Positions 13,935 through 16,234 of a stretch of 16,234 nt of DNA are shown here, piece by piece; position 1 is the first letter of the stretch, and every line of letters starts with the position of its first letter. The stretch spans positions 1-16,234 of the forward strand of contig PNND01000385.1 of the NCBI GenBank assembly GCA_013824045.1, in the 5' to 3' direction. The position numbers and the translations under genes are program-made. The notes under the pieces were generated by a model that saw only the letters and a list, made by a program, of their open reading frames with translations, did not search any database and was not told the origin of the DNA. The stretch is from Rhodobacter sp. (GTDB lineage Bacteria; Pseudomonadota; Alphaproteobacteria; Rhodobacterales; Rhodobacteraceae).

Positions 13935-14861
13935 CTACTTTGCTATATCAGACAGTTTGACCCGGAACAGCACCATCGCCACAGTGACGAACAGTGTGCA
14001 CAGGATCAAAAGTAGGAAGGCATAGGCGCTGGCCGTGTTCCAATCCAGCGCGTCGTTGAACGTTTCGTTGATCGTCTGGGTGAACCACTGCGACGTGGTG
14101 GAACCAAGGATCGACGGCACCAGAAGTGAGCCTGCCGACAGCATGAACACCATGACCGACCCGCTGGCGATACCGGGTTTTGCATGGGGAATCACGATCC
14201 GCCAGTGAATCTTCCACCATGGCGCGCCAAGGTCTTCCGCAGCCTCGATCTGGTTGGTGTCCAGCGACTGGATCGCATTGTAGATCGGGAAGAGCATGAA
14301 CAGGACATAGGTGTAGATCAGCCCTATCATCACCCCGGTGTAGCCCATGTTGGTCCAGCGGATCGGATCGTCTATCAGGCCGACAGCCAGCAACAGTGCG
14401 TTCAACGGCCCTTTGAAGGCCAGAATGATCCACCATGCAAAGGCGCGCAGTACCTCGGACACCCAAAGCGGGATGAACAGAAGCAGGATCAGCGTCGGTA
14501 GCGAACGCGGATTGACGATCTTGGCCATGTAATAGGCCAGAGGGTAGGCCAACATCAGGCATAGGCCCGCCACCACCATGGAATACCAGATCGTCAGAAG
14601 GAAAGTCCGCACGCGAACCGGGAATTCAAACTCGAACCCCAACAGGCTGGTGGTGATATGCCCTTCAAACACCTTGGCATAGTTGCCCAGACTGTAGGTG
14701 TCGCGCGGACCTCCCACTTCAGAGACCGGCAGGTAGGGGCGGAAACTCTGTTCAAAAAGCGTGATATTCGGCACGATGACCAGCATCAGCAGCCAGAAGG
14801 CCACCAACAGGCACATGATCAGTGTTAAGCCCGTGCCATAGCGGCGCAGCAGATCCTGCAT
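13935..14861 (-). CDS. ABC transporter permease, PotB type
   Basis: This 308-residue permease starts with TM1 at about 12-32. A long periplasmic segment follows (about 36-88) before five more helices. The EAA loop is IEAAEDLGAPWWKIHWR (205-221). Its conserved features are those of PotB/HisM-type permeases in spermidine/putrescine-like importers. ATG 14861 lies 3 bases after the ATPase stop codon, so translation is coupled. The large first periplasmic loop probably touches the binding protein. Substrate is not readable; polyamines, opines or similar small cations are typical of the family. Confidence 0.92.
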   Translation of the reverse strand: MQDLLRRYGTGLTLIMCLLVAFWLLMLVIVPNITLFEQSFRPYLPVSEVGGPRDTYSLGNYAKVFEGHITTSLLGFEFEFPVRVRTFLLTIWYSMVVAGLCLMLAYPLAYYMAKIVNPRSLPTLILLLFIPLWVSEVLRAFAWWIILAFKGPLNALLLAVGLIDDPIRWTNMGYTGVMIGLIYTYVLFMLFPIYNAIQSLDTNQIEAAEDLGAPWWKIHWRIVIPHAKPGIASGSVMVFMLSAGSLLVPSILGSTTSQWFTQTINETFNDALDWNTASAYAFLLLILCTLFVTVAMVLFRVKLSDIAK

Positions 14862-14864
14862 GGG

Positions 14865-15947
14865 TCAGGCCCTCTCGTTCGCGTCTTGCAAGATCGATGC
14901 ACGGGCGGCGTCAAATGACATGAACACCCTCGCGCCTTTTTCCGGCACCGTGGCCGACCCGTCGTTGCGGATCTCGGACGTCAGATGAGCACCGCTGTCG
15001 CTGGTGGCATGCACGGTGATGAAATTGCCCTCAAAGGACACATCACCCACTGTCGCGGCAATCGCATTCTCCGCCCCTGCCGTCGCCGAGATGACGGTGT
15101 GTTCGGGCCGGACATACAGCTTTGCGACCTTATGGCCGCCGATATCGCCCAGACGGGCGCGAAAGCTGCCATGCGGCGTTGAAAAGCTAGCCATGCCTGC
15201 TGCAGAGGTTTGCACCTCTCCACTGAAAATGTTGTTCTCGCCCACGAAAGAGGCAACGAAGCCATTGACCGGGTTGTTGTAAATCTCGCGCGGGTCGGCG
15301 ATCTGTTGGATGCGCCCGTGCGACATCACGCCCACACGATCAGACATGGCAAGCGCCTCGCCTTGGTCGTGGGTGATGTAGATGAAGGTCACACCCGTGC
15401 GTTTCTGGATGGCGCGCAATTCGGCCCGCATGTGCTGGCGCAGCTTCAGGTCAAGCGCGGAAAGCGGTTCATCCAGCAGCATCACCTGCGGTTCCACCGC
15501 AAGGGCGCGGGCGATGGCCACGCGCTGTTTTTGCCCGCCCGAGAGCTGGCTGACCATCTTGTCACCCGCGCCGGGCAGATCAACCAGACGCAGCAGTTCT
15601 TCGGCCTTGGCGCGCCGCTCGGTCTTGGACACGCCGCGCATTTCAAGCCCAAACGAGATGTTTTCCCAAACCGGCATCAGCGGGAACAGCGCAAGGTTCT
15701 GGAAGATCAGCGCGGTGGGGCGCTGGTTCGGACGCTGTCCGCGCATATCCTTGCCACCGATGCGGATCACGCCCTGCGTCGGTTCGATGAACCCCGAGAT
15801 CATCCGAAGGATGGTTGTCTTCCCGCAGCCCGAAGGCCCGAGGAAAGAAAAGAACTCACCGGGCTTGATGGACACATTGGCATGGTCCACTGCACGGAAG
15901 CTGCCGAAGTCGCAGCACACATTTTCAAGATCAATCCCGGCGCTCAT
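14865..15947 (-). CDS. ABC transporter ATPase, PotA type
   Basis: This 360-residue ATPase of the polyamine-type importer has Walker A GPSGCGKT (37-44), Q-loop Gln83, the canonical signature LSGGQ (135-139), Walker B MLLDE (156-160) and H-loop His193 in ITHDQ. A C-terminal TOBE domain contains LYVRPEHTVI. Unlike the plus-strand sugar importer, there is a single ATPase gene, so it works as a homodimer. ATG 15947 has GGGGAAAG about 8 bases upstream. The preceding 183-base leader separates it from the binding-protein gene and carries several inverted repeats. Confidence 0.93.
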   Translation of the reverse strand: MSAGIDLENVCCDFGSFRAVDHANVSIKPGEFFSFLGPSGCGKTTILRMISGFIEPTQGVIRIGGKDMRGQRPNQRPTALIFQNLALFPLMPVWENISFGLEMRGVSKTERRAKAEELLRLVDLPGAGDKMVSQLSGGQKQRVAIARALAVEPQVMLLDEPLSALDLKLRQHMRAELRAIQKRTGVTFIYITHDQGEALAMSDRVGVMSHGRIQQIADPREIYNNPVNGFVASFVGENNIFSGEVQTSAAGMASFSTPHGSFRARLGDIGGHKVAKLYVRPEHTVISATAGAENAIAATVGDVSFEGNFITVHATSDSGAHLTSEIRNDGSATVPEKGARVFMSFDAARASILQDANERA

Positions 15948-16012
15948 GTCGGCGCTTTCCCCTTGGTCGTGGTTTTGTTGTCGTTACCGACAAGCCTAGC
16001 AGGCTGCGGTTC

Positions 16013-16029
16013 CGATACAATGTGTATCG
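16013..16029. repeat. Inverted repeat CGATACA-ATG-TGTATCG in the ATPase leader
   Basis: Two perfect 7-base arms surround 3 bases, a size and shape common for operators of small dimeric regulators or for a short RNA hairpin. It sits 66-82 bases upstream of the PotA-type start codon, in the spacer after the binding-protein gene. Confidence 0.45.
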
Positions 16030-16051
16030 CCAGTTCTGGGCACCGGATGAT

Positions 16052-16066
16052 ACCAGTGCGACTGGT
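16052..16066. repeat. Inverted repeat ACCAGT-GCG-ACTGGT in the ATPase leader
   Basis: This perfect 6-base inverted repeat has a 3-base centre. Together with two bases to its left it contains ATACCAGTGC, also found over the oxidoreductase promoter at 12879-12888. It may be an operator for an internal promoter or another RNA stem in the spacer. Confidence 0.4.
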
Positions 16067-16083
16067 CATGCACTAGAAATGAA

Positions 16084-16110
16084 CACGCCGGGTCGCAATG
16101 ACCCGGCGTG
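16084..16110 (-). terminator. Strong stem-loop after the binding-protein gene (attenuator or mRNA stabiliser)
   Basis: CACGCCGGGTC (16084-16094) and its exact complement (16100-16110) form an 11-bp stem with a 5-base loop, 20 bases beyond the binding-protein stop on the minus strand. Only a weak T-rich stretch (TTCATTTCTAG) follows, so it may terminate part of the transcripts or protect the upstream message, raising binding protein relative to the membrane parts. Confidence 0.65.
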
Positions 16111-16130
16111 CTGCAGTCCTAGCGTGCCGA

Positions 16131-16234
16131 TCACGCGGCCTTGTACTTGTCTGCGTATTCCGCGCGCTTGGCGAGGAATTCTGCCGATTGATCCGGCCAC
16201 CACCACAGTTTCGACAGCGCTTCGTCGTTGAAGG
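16131..16234 (-). CDS. Solute-binding protein of the polyamine-type ABC operon, C-terminal end only
   Basis: Read on the minus strand from the right edge, 33 codons are visible before TGA (16133-16131). They contain KLWWWPDQSAEFLAK and end EYADKYKAA. The aromatic WWWPD stretch followed by a basic amphipathic helix is like the C-terminal end of PotD-type extracellular solute-binding proteins. The gene stands in the expected first position of an operon whose next genes are the PotA, PotB and PotC types. Most of the gene lies outside the window, so the family call rests mainly on context. Confidence 0.75.
   Translation of the reverse strand, partial: FNDEALSKLWWWPDQSAEFLAKRAEYADKYKAA

Noticed and set aside
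15210..16076. 288-codon plus-strand open frame opposite the PotA-type gene
   Set aside because: It mirrors the ATPase coding sequence in another frame and continues into the hairpin-rich leader; no ribosome-binding site or domain is seen.

Overview
The window looks like an ordinary chromosomal stretch of a GC-rich alphaproteobacterium, most likely a member of the Rhodobacteraceae. This rests on the strong G/C bias at third codon positions, the density of carbohydrate and polyamine-type ABC transporters, and the styles of EpmA, LacI and Gfo/Idh/MocA proteins encoded. I see no rRNA, tRNA, insertion sequence, prophage or CRISPR array. The many long antisense open frames are by-products of the codon bias.

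Layout, left to right. Positions 2-286 hold the 3' end of an EpmA-type (EF-P lysyl-ligase) gene. Then come an A/T-richer spacer with helically phased ATAAAC half-sites and a stand-alone CheY-like receiver protein closed by a strong intrinsic terminator (1070-1111). Positions 1213-2277 encode a LacI-family regulator. From 2461 to 10092 runs one long plus-strand operon: periplasmic solute-binding protein, two MalF/MalG-type permeases, a 62-residue two-helix membrane protein, a VOC (glyoxalase/bleomycin-resistance fold) protein, two different sugar-type ABC ATPases, and a fused DhaK-DhaL dihydroxyacetone-type kinase. Most internal genes overlap or nearly touch, so they are probably co-translated.

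The natural reading is import of a small ketose or polyol-derived substrate (dihydroxyacetone, or a relative such as erythrulose) followed at once by phosphorylation. The LacI protein would act as the substrate-responsive switch. Two similar CpG-centred palindromic sites, one in the lacI promoter and one in front of the binding-protein gene, fit this. The VOC protein may deal with a reactive by-product such as methylglyoxal, but that is inference.

Next on the plus strand is a two-gene unit: a diacylglycerol-kinase-fold lipid kinase and a calcineurin-like metallophosphoesterase. The start of the first gene lies in a perfect 14-bp hairpin that holds its Shine-Dalgarno sequence in the loop. Convergent to this unit, on the minus strand, is a Gfo/Idh/MocA oxidoreductase (11817-12833) with a TATAAT promoter.

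The right end is a minus-strand spermidine/putrescine-type ABC operon, read from right to left: the 3' end of a binding-protein gene (16131-16234, entering from outside), a spacer with several inverted repeats, an ATPase, two permeases, and an intrinsic terminator (about 13021-13062). Both binding-protein genes are followed by stem-loops before the next transporter gene. This is a common arrangement for making more binding protein than membrane complex.
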